This document shows, piece by piece, positions 24,928 through 34,546 of a stretch of DNA of 64,000 bases. The notes under the pieces are model-generated. The model saw only the letters and a list, made by a program, of their open reading frames with translations, was not told the DNA's origin and ran no database searches. Within the stretch, counting starts at the first letter, position 1. Each line of letters starts with the position of its first letter. This DNA comes from Butyricicoccus porcorum. Lineage in GTDB: Bacteria; Bacillota; Clostridia; Oscillospirales; Butyricicoccaceae. Made by a program: the position numbers and the translations under genes. The stretch lies in contig NZ_NHOC01000002.1 in assembly GCF_002157465.1 (NCBI RefSeq), positions 508 to 64,507 of the forward strand, read 5' to 3'.

Positions 24928-27684
24928 ATGAAGATTATCCATATTATGGACGGCGGCACTGCCGGACAGGGTATGACGGGTACAGCGGCGCTGGCAGAGC
25001 AGCTCGGAGAGGGCTATGAGATTGTCCCTGTCCGGATGAAGGCGGGCGGCGTGCCGGAGGCCGTGCTGCACGGCGCGCAGCTGCTGTATTGCCACGGCGC
25101 TGTGGCAGCACGCTGCGGCAGCAGAATTGCAAAACAGCGCGGCATCCCGTTCGTGTTTGAATGCGCGGGCGAGGACGTCATGGCATATGGCAGACGGGAG
25201 TGCGCGCTGCTGCATGCGGCGGACTGCTGTGCGGCAGACGGTGCGCAGCTGGATGCGTGTATGCTGAACGGGTTGGGTGTTGACCCGGCGCGTGTGCGCG
25301 CGGTAAGTGAAACGCCGGAGCAGCTCGCGGAGCTGTACCGGCATACCGTACATATGGCACAGCGGAGTGCGGACAGACGGCGCGACGGTGCGGTGATCTG
25401 CGGCGCTTATGGGCGCGGCAATGCGGGGGATGACGCGATTTTAAATGCGATCATCCATGAGCTGCATCAGGCGGATGCAGAAATGCCGGTCTATGTCACC
25501 TCCCGCCGCCCGGAGGAGACACGGTGCAGAAACGGTGTGCAGGCGTGTCATACGTTTGACTTTCCGGCACTGTGGAAGGCACTGGGACAGGCTGTACTGT
25601 TTATCAGCGGAGGCGGCAGCCTGATTCAAAACGCGACATCCCGCCGATCACTGTATTATTATCTGCTGCTGCTGTGCATGGCAAAGCTGCGCGGCTGCCG
25701 CGTGATGATGTATGGCTGCGGCATCGGGCCGGTCTACGGCGGCCTGCACCGCTGGGCAGCGGCACGCGTCATTGACAAATGCGTCGATATTATCACGCTG
25801 CGCGATGACGATTCCGTGCAGGAGCTGGCGAACATGGGGGTTTCCCATCCGCATATTGTGCGCACGGCAGACCCGACCATCTGCATCCAGCAGCTGGAAT
25901 CCGGGCAGACGGAGCAGCTGTTCGCGCGGCTGGGCATCCCGGCAGACGGGCGCTATATCGGCTTTGGTCTGCGCGAATGGAAGGGGTTTGACCGCGCGGC
26001 GCCGGAAATTGCGCGCGCAGCCCAATATGCGTGGGAGACCTATGGACTGGTTCCGGTTTTTGTCCCGATTGAATACCCGCACGACTGTGACGCGGCGGAA
26101 AAAGTCATCCGCCAGTTGCATTGCCCATATTTTCTTATTTCGGAACAGATTGCCATCAATGAGACCATTTCCGTGCTCTCGCGCATGTCGCTCGTTGTCG
26201 GCATGCGGCTGCACTCACTGATTTTTGCCGTGGAAAACGGCGTGCCGAGCATCGGCATTTCCTACGACATGAAGGTCGATGGCTTTTTGAAGTCCATCGG
26301 GCGGCAGGATGTGACACTGCATGTGCAGGATGTCACGGGTGAGCAGCTGATGGAGCAGATCGACCGCTTGCAGGGCGAACAGGAACGCAGCCGCTGGAAA
26401 CAGGCAGCCGGACAGCTGACTGCGGAGGAGAGCGGAAATCTGGAACAGATGCGGGCGCTGCTCGCATCCATCGCACAGCAAAGCCCGGATGCTGCTCCGG
26501 ACAAACAGGGCGGATATCTTAGCAAAAGAGGATCATCTAGTGTGAAAACGAACAAAATATATCTGACCAGCCTGCATCTGAAGCATGGCGGCGTGGAGAT
26601 GGTAATTTCGACGCTTGCCAACGCACTGGTGGAGCAGGGGTTTGAAGTGGAAATATTGTGTACCTATCGATTGGGTGAGCCTGTGTATCCGTTGAACGAC
26701 AACGTCGTTGTGACCTATCTCACGAAGGATGCGCCGAACCGTCGGCAGTTTTCCGATGCACTGCATCAGAAAAATCCGATTCGGATTTTGCAGGAGGGTG
26801 TGCGCGCGGTCAAAATACTGTACCGCAAGCACAGCACGATGAAGCGCGCGATTCAGGCGATTTCAGACGGCACGGTCATTGCCACGCGCAATGAACATGC
26901 CATTCTGCTGTCCAAATATGGTGCGTCGCAGGTGAAAAAAATTGTACAACTGCATGCCGACCATCAGTTCGACAAAAAGCTGATTCACGATTTCCAGACA
27001 AAATACCAGAATATCGATTATTTCGTGCTGCTGACCGACCAGACTACACGGGAAATCCGTGAATTTATGCAGGGGCACAACAGCAGAATTCAGTGCTTGA
27101 CCATCCCGAATTTCATCGAGCCGCCGGATATCCCGCCGGTTTCGCACAGGGAAAAACAGGTCATCGCAGCCGGACGCCTGCATGCGGACAAGGATTTTCC
27201 GTCGCTGCTGCGCATCTGGGCAAAGGTCGTTCCGACCCATCCCGACTGGATGCTGAAAATTGCGGGCGAGGGCGAGCTGGAACAGATGCTCAAACAATAC
27301 GCGGCCCAGCTGAAGATAGAAAACAATGTCTGTTTTACAGGCGCGCTGGAGCACCGCGTGCTGCTGACGGAAATGGCGAAATCCGCCTGCTTTGCGCTGA
27401 CCTCGGTTTCAGAGAGCTTTGGACTGGTGCTGGTCGAGTCCATGTCGTGCGGCACGCCGCCGGTTGCCTTTGACATCCGTGTCGGCCCGGCGACCATTAT
27501 CGAAGACAATGTCAGCGGATTCCTCGTGCCGAATCGCGACGAAGACCTGTTCGCACAGAAGCTGATTCAGCTGATTGATGACGCGGAACTGCGCGCCGCG
27601 ATGAGCGGCCGCGCGACCGAACGTGCAGCGGTTTTCTATAAGGATCATGTTTTACAGCAGTGGTTGAAACTGCTGGGTGCATAA
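24928..27684 (+). CDS. Fused CsaB-like polysaccharide pyruvyltransferase and GT4 glycosyltransferase
   Basis: A single 918-residue frame. Residues about 1-125 resemble a small GT-B N-terminal fold. Residues about 150-520 form a polysaccharide pyruvyltransferase (CGAYGRGNAGDDAIL, FISGGGSLIQNATSRRSLYY, VVGMRLHSLIFAVENGVP), as in CsaB, which pyruvylates cell-wall polymer for S-layer attachment. From Val539 a complete GT4 follows (LKHGGVEMVISTLANALVEQG, SESFGLVLVESMSCGTPPVAF near residue 830). An in-frame GTG at 26542 with AGAGGA 10 nt upstream sits at the junction, so the second half may also be made separately. Both activities point to cell-surface polymer synthesis. No SLH-type gene is nearby. 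Confidence 0.82.
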   Translation: MKIIHIMDGGTAGQGMTGTAALAEQLGEGYEIVPVRMKAGGVPEAVLHGAQLLYCHGAVAARCGSRIAKQRGIPFVFECAGEDVMAYGRRECALLHAADCCAADGAQLDACMLNGLGVDPARVRAVSETPEQLAELYRHTVHMAQRSADRRRDGAVICGAYGRGNAGDDAILNAIIHELHQADAEMPVYVTSRRPEETRCRNGVQACHTFDFPALWKALGQAVLFISGGGSLIQNATSRRSLYYYLLLLCMAKLRGCRVMMYGCGIGPVYGGLHRWAAARVIDKCVDIITLRDDDSVQELANMGVSHPHIVRTADPTICIQQLESGQTEQLFARLGIPADGRYIGFGLREWKGFDRAAPEIARAAQYAWETYGLVPVFVPIEYPHDCDAAEKVIRQLHCPYFLISEQIAINETISVLSRMSLVVGMRLHSLIFAVENGVPSIGISYDMKVDGFLKSIGRQDVTLHVQDVTGEQLMEQIDRLQGEQERSRWKQAAGQLTAEESGNLEQMRALLASIAQQSPDAAPDKQGGYLSKRGSSSVKTNKIYLTSLHLKHGGVEMVISTLANALVEQGFEVEILCTYRLGEPVYPLNDNVVVTYLTKDAPNRRQFSDALHQKNPIRILQEGVRAVKILYRKHSTMKRAIQAISDGTVIATRNEHAILLSKYGASQVKKIVQLHADHQFDKKLIHDFQTKYQNIDYFVLLTDQTTREIREFMQGHNSRIQCLTIPNFIEPPDIPPVSHREKQVIAAGRLHADKDFPSLLRIWAKVVPTHPDWMLKIAGEGELEQMLKQYAAQLKIENNVCFTGALEHRVLLTEMAKSACFALTSVSESFGLVLVESMSCGTPPVAFDIRVGPATIIEDNVSGFLVPNRDEDLFAQKLIQLIDDAELRAAMSGRATERAAVFYKDHVLQQWLKLLGA

Positions 27685-27802
27685 TCGGCACAGGCGGGCG
27701 GCATCTGCCCGAAACGTCAGCACAAAAAGGTCAAAAACTGTCGGAAAAGCACCGCGTTCGTTGGTAAATTTTCCGAGATTTTTACAAAAGTAAAACTTTG
27801 TA

Positions 27803-27831
27803 TTGCACAGATTACATAACTGTAATACAAT
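27803..27831 (+). promoter_or_regulatory. Promoter of the purine operon
   Basis: TTGCAC, 17-bp spacer, TACAAT (27826-27831). Transcription would begin near 27838, giving a 270-nt leader before purE. Confidence 0.75.
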
Positions 27832-27837
27832 AATGAT

Positions 27838-28106
27838 ATACGATCGATTCTTTCGCGGTTTGGCTGAAAGGAGCCCTGAAACACATGTTTGCTGGATATT
27901 CCGACAACATAGCTCCGTCCCTGGGCTGCGCTGTACAGCGTTTCTGCCAGGGGGATTTTTGCAGCCATTTTTCAGCGGAAAACGGTCAATGATGCAAAAC
28001 AACAGCAGGACGTCGCCTTTTGTGCGCGATGTCCTGCGTTTTTGTTGCAGATGGTTTTGAATGGTTGTTCAAAAAACGGTCTGTGTACAAGAAAGAAGGA
28101 GCCTGT
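27838..28106 (+). promoter_or_regulatory. Long structured leader of the purine operon
   Basis: This 270-nt untranslated leader holds two terminator-like hairpins: CCCTGG/CCAGGG (27919-27952, with an inner CGCTGTACAGCG palindrome) followed by ATTTTT, and a 12-bp stem at 28005-28037 followed by GTTTTT. Upstream is a short GGCT/AGCC hairpin at 27863. The layout suggests attenuation. I could not match it to the purine, PRPP, ZTP or THF riboswitch consensus. Confidence 0.6.
28005..28043 (+). terminator. Attenuator-like terminator before purE
   Basis: GCAGGACGTCGC (28005-28016) pairs with GCGATGTCCTGC (28026-28037) with one G-T pair, followed by a T-run. It is 64 nt before the purE start and must be bypassed for operon expression. 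Confidence 0.85.
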
Positions 28107-28601
28107 ATGAAGAAAGTATGTATTGTCATGGGATCGGACAGCGATCTCAAGGTTATGGAGGGCTGCATCAACAAGCTGGAATCGTTCGGTGTTCCGTTTG
28201 ATGTGCGCGTTATCTCTGCGCACCGCACCCCGGCGGCAGCGGAGAAGCTGGCAAAAAATGCGGCAGCGGATGGCTATGGCGTCATCATTGCGGCAGCAGG
28301 CAAGGCAGCACATCTGGGCGGCGTGCTTGCGGCATACACGACGCTGCCGGTCATCGGTGTGCCGATCAAGTCGTCGTTCATGGACGGACTGGACAGCCTG
28401 CTCTCCATGGTACAGATGCCGTCTGGCATCCCAGTCGCGACGGTAGCAGTCAACGGCGCGGACAACGCTGCCATTTTGGCGGTACAGATGCTGGCACTCG
28501 GCGATCCGTCGCTGACCGAAAAGCTTGCACAGTTCAAGGCGGACATGCAGGCGAAGGTGGAAGCAAAGGACGCGAAGGTTTCCGCCGAATACAGCAAGTA
28601 A
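28107..28601 (+). CDS. purE: N5-carboxyaminoimidazole ribonucleotide mutase PurE
   Basis: A 164-residue class I PurE that converts N5-CAIR to CAIR in purine synthesis. The GSDSDLKVM loop (residues 9-17), [10 protein letters not shown] with the catalytic His, and [11 protein letters not shown] are all present. GAAGGAG lies 6 nt before the ATG. First gene of an eight-gene purine operon; purK is not in the window. Confidence 0.96.
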   Translation: MKKVCIVMGSDSDLKVMEGCINKLESFGVPFDVRVISAHRTPAAAEKLAKNAAADGYGVIIAAAGKAAHLGGVLAAYTTLPVIGVPIKSSFMDGLDSLLSMVQMPSGIPVATVAVNGADNAAILAVQMLALGDPSLTEKLAQFKADMQAKVEAKDAKVSAEYSK

Positions 28602-28633
28602 GGCACGCGCCGGTACGGTAGGAAGTGTTGTTC

Positions 28634-29335
28634 ATGGAGAAGAAACAGCTGCTGTATGAGGGCAGGGCCAAGCAGGTCTATGCGACCAACGACCCGGAGC
28701 TGCTCATCGCCGCGTATAAGGACAGCCGGGGAACGGCTGCCGTTCCGGGGCGGGGCGCGGTCAACAACCGCGTATCCGTCTGTCTGATGCAGATGCTGGA
28801 ACGGGAGGGTGTTCCGACCCACTTCGTCGAACAGCTCTCCGACAGGGAAACCGTCATTCGGCGGGCGCACATGGTTCCGCTCAAGATCGTCGTCCGCAAC
28901 GTGGCCGCAGGTTCGCTGTGTCCGCGCATCGGCCTGCCGGAGGGCACGCGGCTGCACGCTGCGATTCTGGAGTACTATTACCGCAGCGCGTCGCTGGGCG
29001 ACCCGATGATAAACCGGTACCATGCGTTTGAGCTGGAGCTGTGCACCCCGGAGGAGCTGGCGGTGATCGACAGATATGCATTCCGTATCAATGATATCCT
29101 GAAGCCGTTTCTGCGCGGGCTCGGTGTTGATCTGATCGACTTCAAGCTGGAGTTCGGACGGCTGTCCGACGGAACGATTGTTCTGGCGGACGAAATCACA
29201 CCGGACACCTGCCGACTGTGGGATGCGGAAACCGGCGAAAAGCTGGACAGGGATCGCTTCCGACGTGACCCCGGCGGTGCAAAGGATGTCAGTGAGGCAA
29301 TCCTGCACAGGATGACCGGAGGAAATTTTATGTAA
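28634..29335 (+). CDS. purC: SAICAR synthetase PurC
   Basis: A 233-residue ATP-dependent ligase joining CAIR and aspartate. Signatures are [13 protein letters not shown], a glycine-rich loop, [16 protein letters not shown], and [11 protein letters not shown] with [14 protein letters not shown]. The ATG at 28634 follows AGGAAG by 8 nt. Usual length for bacterial PurC. Confidence 0.96.
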   Translation: MEKKQLLYEGRAKQVYATNDPELLIAAYKDSRGTAAVPGRGAVNNRVSVCLMQMLEREGVPTHFVEQLSDRETVIRRAHMVPLKIVVRNVAAGSLCPRIGLPEGTRLHAAILEYYYRSASLGDPMINRYHAFELELCTPEELAVIDRYAFRINDILKPFLRGLGVDLIDFKLEFGRLSDGTIVLADEITPDTCRLWDAETGEKLDRDRFRRDPGGAKDVSEAILHRMTGGNFM

Positions 29336-29399
29336 TCTCGGGCGGGCAGACCCTCGCCTAAATCCACGGCAAATCTCAATTTTCGGACAAAGGGCTTAT

Positions 29400-30875
29400 A
29401 TGAAATATAAAATGAGAAAAGCAGACTGCACGCCGTTCGGCATGCAGGACAAGCTGCATGAAGAATGCGGCGTATTCGGTATCTATGTAAACGAGAAGGA
29501 CGTCGACAAGATCAGTCCGGCGCATGACACGCATACCGCGCTGTTCGCACTCCAGCACAGAGGACAGGAGGCGTGTGGCATCGCGGTCAACAAAAACGGT
29601 GTCATCAAGTGCCATAAAGACCTCGGCCTGGTCAACGATGTGTTCAACCAGGAGATTCTGGACGGCATGCCGGGCACGATGGCAATCGGCCATGTCCGCT
29701 ATTCCACGACCGGACTTCAGTCGCGTGAAAACGCGCAGCCGGTCTGCATCACGCACTGCAAGGGCAATCTTGCAATTGCACACAACGGCAACCTTGTCAA
29801 CGCAGGCGAGCTGCGCAAGGCAATCGAGCTGGACGGCGGCATTTTCCGTTCCTCTTCGGATACAGAGGTTCTGGCGTACACCATCGTGCGCGAGCGCCTC
29901 AAATGCGGCAGCATTGAGGACGCGGTGCTCAACGCAATGTACCGCGTGCAGGGCGCATATTCGCTGCTCGTCATGTCGCCGCGCAAGCTGATCGCGGCGC
30001 GCGACCCGCATGGCTTCCGCCCGCTGGTACTCGGCAAGCTGTATGATTCGTATATCTTTGCCTCGGAGACCTGTGCGCTGGATGCACTGGGCGCGGAGTT
30101 CATCCGCGACGTCGAGCCGGGCGAGGTCATCATCATTGAGGATGGCCAGATGCGCACTATGAAGTGCGATATCCACTGCAACCACACCACTTGTGTGTTT
30201 GAGTATATTTACTTTGCCCGTCCGGATTCCGTCATCGACGGCGCTTCGGTCGCGTATGCGCGGCAGGAGGCGGGACGCTATCTGTATGAGGAAGACCCGA
30301 TTGAGGCGGATGTCGTCATCGGCGTGCCGGACAGCGGTCTGACCGCTGCCATCGGTTATTCCAAGGCGTCGGGCATCCCGTATGACGTCGGTCTGATTAA
30401 GAACCGTTACATTGCCCGCACGTTCATTCAGCCGGGACAGGACAACCGCGAGCGTTCGGTACGCATCAAGCTGAATGCCCTGCGCAACAACCTCGAAGGC
30501 AAGCGCGTCGTCATGGTCGATGACTCGATTGTTCGCGGCACGACCTGTGCCCGTCTGGTCAAAATTCTGCGCGACGCAGGTGCAAAGGAAGTGCACATGC
30601 GCGTTTCCGCGCCGCCGTTCCTGCATCCGTGCTTCTTCGGCACCGATGTACCGGATCGCAAGTATCTGATTGCCTACGGCCGCACGGTCGAGGAGATCCG
30701 CGATCTGATCGGCGTTGATTCACTCGGTTATCTGTCGCTGGAAGCGACAAATAAAATAGCAGTTGGCGCAAGATGCGGCTTCTGCAACGGATGCTTCAGC
30801 GGAGAATATCCGATTGAGGTTCCGGACACCATCGAAAAGAATATATTTGAAAGTGGGATTGGAGAAAATGCTTAA
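29400..30875 (+). CDS. purF: Amidophosphoribosyltransferase PurF
   Basis: A 491-residue enzyme of the first committed purine step (PRPP plus glutamine to phosphoribosylamine). The mature nucleophile is Cys23 in EECGVFGIY after a 22-residue propeptide, so self-processing is expected. The PRPP site [15 protein letters not shown] is near residue 370. Cysteines in [17 protein letters not shown] and [13 protein letters not shown] match the [4Fe-4S] ligands of the Bacillus-type oxygen-sensitive enzyme. The end overlaps purM by 8 nt. Confidence 0.96.
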   Translation: MKYKMRKADCTPFGMQDKLHEECGVFGIYVNEKDVDKISPAHDTHTALFALQHRGQEACGIAVNKNGVIKCHKDLGLVNDVFNQEILDGMPGTMAIGHVRYSTTGLQSRENAQPVCITHCKGNLAIAHNGNLVNAGELRKAIELDGGIFRSSSDTEVLAYTIVRERLKCGSIEDAVLNAMYRVQGAYSLLVMSPRKLIAARDPHGFRPLVLGKLYDSYIFASETCALDALGAEFIRDVEPGEVIIIEDGQMRTMKCDIHCNHTTCVFEYIYFARPDSVIDGASVAYARQEAGRYLYEEDPIEADVVIGVPDSGLTAAIGYSKASGIPYDVGLIKNRYIARTFIQPGQDNRERSVRIKLNALRNNLEGKRVVMVDDSIVRGTTCARLVKILRDAGAKEVHMRVSAPPFLHPCFFGTDVPDRKYLIAYGRTVEEIRDLIGVDSLGYLSLEATNKIAVGARCGFCNGCFSGEYPIEVPDTIEKNIFESGIGENA

Positions 30876-31905
30876 CAGCCGTTCTGAAAGTTACAAGGCA
30901 GCCGGTGTCGACGTTACCGCCGGCTATGAAGCTGTCAAAAAAATGAAGCCGTTTGTCGAGAGCACCTACATTCCGGGCGTCCTCGGTTCCATCGGCGGCT
31001 TCGGCGGCATGTTTGAGCCGCCGGTACAGGGCATGAAGCGCCCGATTCTGGTTTCCGGCACCGACGGCGTCGGAACCAAGCTCAAGCTGGCCTTCCTGAT
31101 GGACAAGCATGACACCGTGGGCATCGACTGCGTTGCGATGTGTGTCAACGATATCGCATGCTGCGGCGCACAGCCGCTGTTCTTCCTCGACTACATCGCA
31201 GTCGGCAAGAACTATCCGGAGCGCATCGCAGAGCTGGTCAGCGGCATCGCAGAGGGCTGCCGTCAGGCAGGCTGCGCACTGGTCGGCGGAGAGACCGCGG
31301 AAATGCCGGGCTTCTATCCGGTGGACGAGTACGATATGGCGGGCTTCTCTGTCGGCATCATCGACCACGACAAGATGATTGACGGCTCGAAGCTGGCAGC
31401 CGGCGACGTCCTCATCGGTGTAGCGTCCTCCGGCGTACATTCCAACGGTTATTCGCTCGTACGCAAGACGCTGGGAATCAATGAAAAGTCCGTCCGCCGC
31501 TATATTGCCGAGTTCGGCAAGACGCTGGGCGAAGAGCTGCTGACCCCGACCAAGATCTATGTCAAAACCATCCAGTCGCTCATCAAGGCAGTCGATGTCA
31601 AGGCGATGAGCCATATCACGGGCGGCGGCTTCTATGAAAACATTCCGCGCATGCTGCCGGACAACATCTCCGTCTTTATTGAGAAGGGCGCGCTGCCGAC
31701 CCCGCCGATCTTCGACCTGATCGCCAAGACCGGCAACATCCCGGAGCGCGACATGTACAATACGTTCAACATGGGTGCAGGCCTCGTCGTTGCCGTTCCG
31801 GCTGACCAGGCGGAAAAGGCACTTCAGGCAATCGCTGAGGCGGGCGAGACCGGCTACATCATCGGCGAGTGCAGAAACGGCGAGAAGGAAGTTCAGTTAT
31901 GGTAA
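30868..31905 (+). CDS. purM: Phosphoribosylformylglycinamidine cyclo-ligase PurM
   Basis: A 345-residue AIR synthetase closing the imidazole ring from FGAM with ATP. Key blocks are [45 protein letters not shown] and [17 protein letters not shown]. The ATG at 30868 (after GGAGAA) lies inside the end of purF; the longer frame starts within purF coding sequence. Overlaps purN by 7 nt. Confidence 0.96.
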   Translation: MLNSRSESYKAAGVDVTAGYEAVKKMKPFVESTYIPGVLGSIGGFGGMFEPPVQGMKRPILVSGTDGVGTKLKLAFLMDKHDTVGIDCVAMCVNDIACCGAQPLFFLDYIAVGKNYPERIAELVSGIAEGCRQAGCALVGGETAEMPGFYPVDEYDMAGFSVGIIDHDKMIDGSKLAAGDVLIGVASSGVHSNGYSLVRKTLGINEKSVRRYIAEFGKTLGEELLTPTKIYVKTIQSLIKAVDVKAMSHITGGGFYENIPRMLPDNISVFIEKGALPTPPIFDLIAKTGNIPERDMYNTFNMGAGLVVAVPADQAEKALQAIAEAGETGYIIGECRNGEKEVQLW

Positions 31906-32528
31906 ATATCGCAGTCCTGGTTTCCGGCGGCGGTACGAATTTACAGGCAATTCTGGATGCGCAGGCGCGCGGCGAGATCAAAAACGGCCGCGTGCGCGCA
32001 GTCATTTCGTCCAACGAAAGCGCGTATGCACTGGAGCGCGCCAGAAATGCGGGCGTTCCGGGTTATGTCATGAAAAAGCGGGATTATGCGTCCGGCGCAG
32101 AGTACTGTGCCGCGCTGGCGCGGTTCCTGCACGAAAAGGATGTGGAGCTGGTCGTGCTGGCGGGCTTCATGACCGTGCTGGACGAGGGCTTCTGCCGTGA
32201 GTTTGAAAACCGCATCATCAATGTGCATCCGTCGCTCATCCCGTCGTTCTGCGGCGATGGCTATTACGGTCTGCATGTGCATGAGGCGGCACTGCGCAAG
32301 GGCGTGAAGGTCACGGGTGCAACCGTGCACTTCGTCAACGCCATTACCGACGGCGGCCCGATTATCGCACAGAAGGCAGTTGAGGTACTGCCGGGCGACA
32401 CGCCGGAGGTGCTCCAGAAGCGCGTTATGGCACAGGCGGAGCATGTGCTCCTGCCGCATGTGGTCTCCCTGTTCTGTGAGGGAAGACTGTCGGTATCGGA
32501 CGACGGTATCGTCACGATTTCGGAATAA
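31899..32528 (+). CDS. purN: Phosphoribosylglycinamide formyltransferase PurN
   Basis: A 209-residue folate-dependent GAR transformylase. Motifs are [14 protein letters not shown] near residue 6, [14 protein letters not shown], the catalytic segment [11 protein letters not shown] with its His, and [19 protein letters not shown]. Start at 31899, overlapping the purM stop codon. Confidence 0.96.
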   Translation: MVNIAVLVSGGGTNLQAILDAQARGEIKNGRVRAVISSNESAYALERARNAGVPGYVMKKRDYASGAEYCAALARFLHEKDVELVVLAGFMTVLDEGFCREFENRIINVHPSLIPSFCGDGYYGLHVHEAALRKGVKVTGATVHFVNAITDGGPIIAQKAVEVLPGDTPEVLQKRVMAQAEHVLLPHVVSLFCEGRLSVSDDGIVTISE

Positions 32529-32561
32529 ATCCGCAATTTCGAGTAAAGGAAGACATATTTC

Positions 32562-33266
32562 ATGGAAATTTTTGATCTTGCAGCGCAGCTTCGCGCGAAC
32601 AGCTATCCTGGCCGCGGCATCGTGCTCGGCCGCAGCGCGGACAACAAGTCTGCGGTGATTGCATATTTTATCATGGGCCGCAGCGAAAACAGCCGCAACC
32701 GCATCTTTACGGAGACCGAGGACGGCATCCGCACGGAGGCATTTGATCCGTCCAAGATGGTCGATCCGTCGCTGATTATCTATCATCCGGTTCGTGCGTT
32801 CAACGGTGCGACCATCGTCACCAACGGCGACCAGACCGACACCGTCCGCGACGGCCTTGCAGCTGGCAAGAGCTACATCGAGGCACTGCGTACCCGCCAG
32901 TTTGAGCCGGATGGCCCGAACTATACCCCGCGCATCTCCGGCATCGTGGAGCCGGACGGCGCCTATGAGCTGTCCATCCTCAAGAGCTTCGACGGCGATC
33001 CGGCCTGCAACAAGCGTTTCTTCTTTGAGTATGACGCACCGCGCGCCGGTCTGGGTCATTTCATCCACACCTATATGGGTGACGGCTCGCCGCTGCCGTC
33101 TTTCGAGGGCGAACCGGAGACCGTCCGCATCGAGGGCGATCTGGAGTCGTTTACCGATCTGGTATGGGAGAACCTCAACGAGGACAACAAGGTTTCGCTG
33201 TACGTCAGCTTCATCGACCTGGAGACCGGCAAGGCATCCAGCGTAATCCGCAACAAGCATTGCTGA
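32562..33266 (+). CDS. purO: Archaeal-type IMP cyclohydrolase PurO
   Basis: A 234-residue IMP cyclohydrolase of the PurO family, closing FAICAR to IMP. Recognisable blocks are YPGRGIVLGRSADNKSAVIA, YFIMGRSENSRNRIF, VRAFNGATIVTNGDQTD and YTPRISGI. PurO is best known from archaea; some Clostridia carry it with a stand-alone AICAR transformylase, as here. It therefore replaces the N-terminal half of bifunctional PurH. It sits 33 nt after purN. Confidence 0.88.
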   Translation: MEIFDLAAQLRANSYPGRGIVLGRSADNKSAVIAYFIMGRSENSRNRIFTETEDGIRTEAFDPSKMVDPSLIIYHPVRAFNGATIVTNGDQTDTVRDGLAAGKSYIEALRTRQFEPDGPNYTPRISGIVEPDGAYELSILKSFDGDPACNKRFFFEYDAPRAGLGHFIHTYMGDGSPLPSFEGEPETVRIEGDLESFTDLVWENLNEDNKVSLYVSFIDLETGKASSVIRNKHC

Positions 33267-33286
33267 AAACGGGAGGAAATGGAATT

Positions 33287-34462
33287 ATGACAGAACTCGA
33301 ATTGAAATACGGCTGTAACCCGAATCAGAAGCCGTCCCGCATTTATATGAAGGAAGGCGAGCTGCCGATCACTGTGCTCAACGGCAAGCCGGGCTACATC
33401 AACTTTATGGATGCCTTCAACAGCTGGCAGCTGGTGCGTGAGCTGAAGGCCGCAACCGGCATGCCGTCCGCCGCTTCGTTCAAGCACGTCAGTCCGGCAG
33501 GTGCTGCCATCGGCACGCCGCTGTCCGACGTCGAGAAGCAGATTTATTTTGTCGATACTGACGAGGAGCTTTCCCCGATTGCCTGTGCGTACATCCGCGC
33601 CCGCGGCGCAGACCGCCTGTGCTCCTACGGTGACTGGGTTGCTCTGTCCGACGAGTGTGACGCGCAGACCGCAGCATATCTGAAGGGCGAGGTTTCTGAC
33701 GGCATCATTGCACCGTCTTATTCGGATGAGGCGCTGGAGATTCTTAAAAGCAAGCGCGGCGGCCGTTACACGGTCATCCAGATTGACCCGGCATATGAGC
33801 CGGCAGCAATCGAGCGCCGTGAAATCTTCGGCATTACGTTCGAGCAGGGACATAACAATCTCAAGATCGATGCGGACATGCTGACCAACATCGTAACCGA
33901 GAACAAGGAGCTGCCGGAACAGGCAAAGCTCGATATGATTGTATCGCTGATTACGCTGAAGTACACCCAGTCCAACTCCGTCTGCTACGTCAAGAACGGC
34001 CAGACCATCGGTGTTGGTGCGGGCCAGCAGAGCCGCATCCATTGTACCCGTCTGGCAGGAAACAAGGCGGACAACTGGTTCCTGCGTCATCATCCGAAGG
34101 TACTCGGCTTGCAGTTTGTCGACGGCATCCGCCGTCCGGACCGCGACAACGCGATTGACATCTATATTTCCGACGAGTATGAGGACGTTCTGGCAGAGGG
34201 CGTATGGCAGACCAAGTTCAAGGTCAAGCCGGAGCCGCTGACCGCAGAGGAGAAGAAGGCATGGGTTGCAACCCAGTCCGGCGTCACCGTCGGTTCGGAT
34301 GCATTCTTCCCGTTTGGCGACAATGTCGAGCGCGCAAAGAAGTCCGGTGTCGCATACATCGCACAGCCGGGCGGCTCGATCCGCGATGACAATGTCATTG
34401 AGACCTGCAATAAGTATGGCATCGTGATGTCGTTCACCGGCATCCGCCTGTTCCATCACTGA
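33287..34462 (+). CDS. Stand-alone AICAR formyltransferase (PurH C-terminal-type)
   Basis: A 391-residue 5-aminoimidazole-4-carboxamide ribonucleotide transformylase without the MGS-like cyclohydrolase domain of PurH. The catalytic Lys-His pair is in SFKHVSPAGAA near residues 64-67. Other blocks are YGCNPNQKPSRIY, GVGAGQQSRIHC and GSDAFFPFGDNVERAKKSG. It pairs with PurO just upstream to perform the last two steps. This form has been called PurV in some literature. GGGAGGA lies 9 nt before the ATG at 33287. Confidence 0.92.
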   Translation: MTELELKYGCNPNQKPSRIYMKEGELPITVLNGKPGYINFMDAFNSWQLVRELKAATGMPSAASFKHVSPAGAAIGTPLSDVEKQIYFVDTDEELSPIACAYIRARGADRLCSYGDWVALSDECDAQTAAYLKGEVSDGIIAPSYSDEALEILKSKRGGRYTVIQIDPAYEPAAIERREIFGITFEQGHNNLKIDADMLTNIVTENKELPEQAKLDMIVSLITLKYTQSNSVCYVKNGQTIGVGAGQQSRIHCTRLAGNKADNWFLRHHPKVLGLQFVDGIRRPDRDNAIDIYISDEYEDVLAEGVWQTKFKVKPEPLTAEEKKAWVATQSGVTVGSDAFFPFGDNVERAKKSGVAYIAQPGGSIRDDNVIETCNKYGIVMSFTGIRLFHH

Positions 34463-34546
34463 TTGAAACAAAACCGTGACAACAAAGTCAGGTGCGCCGG
34501 GGTCGGCGTGCCTGACTTTTGGCGGTATATAGAGGAGGATTTCCAT

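Noticed and set aside
27803-28060. 85-codon ORF in the pur leader
   Set aside because: It overlaps the promoter and hairpins and has no family features.
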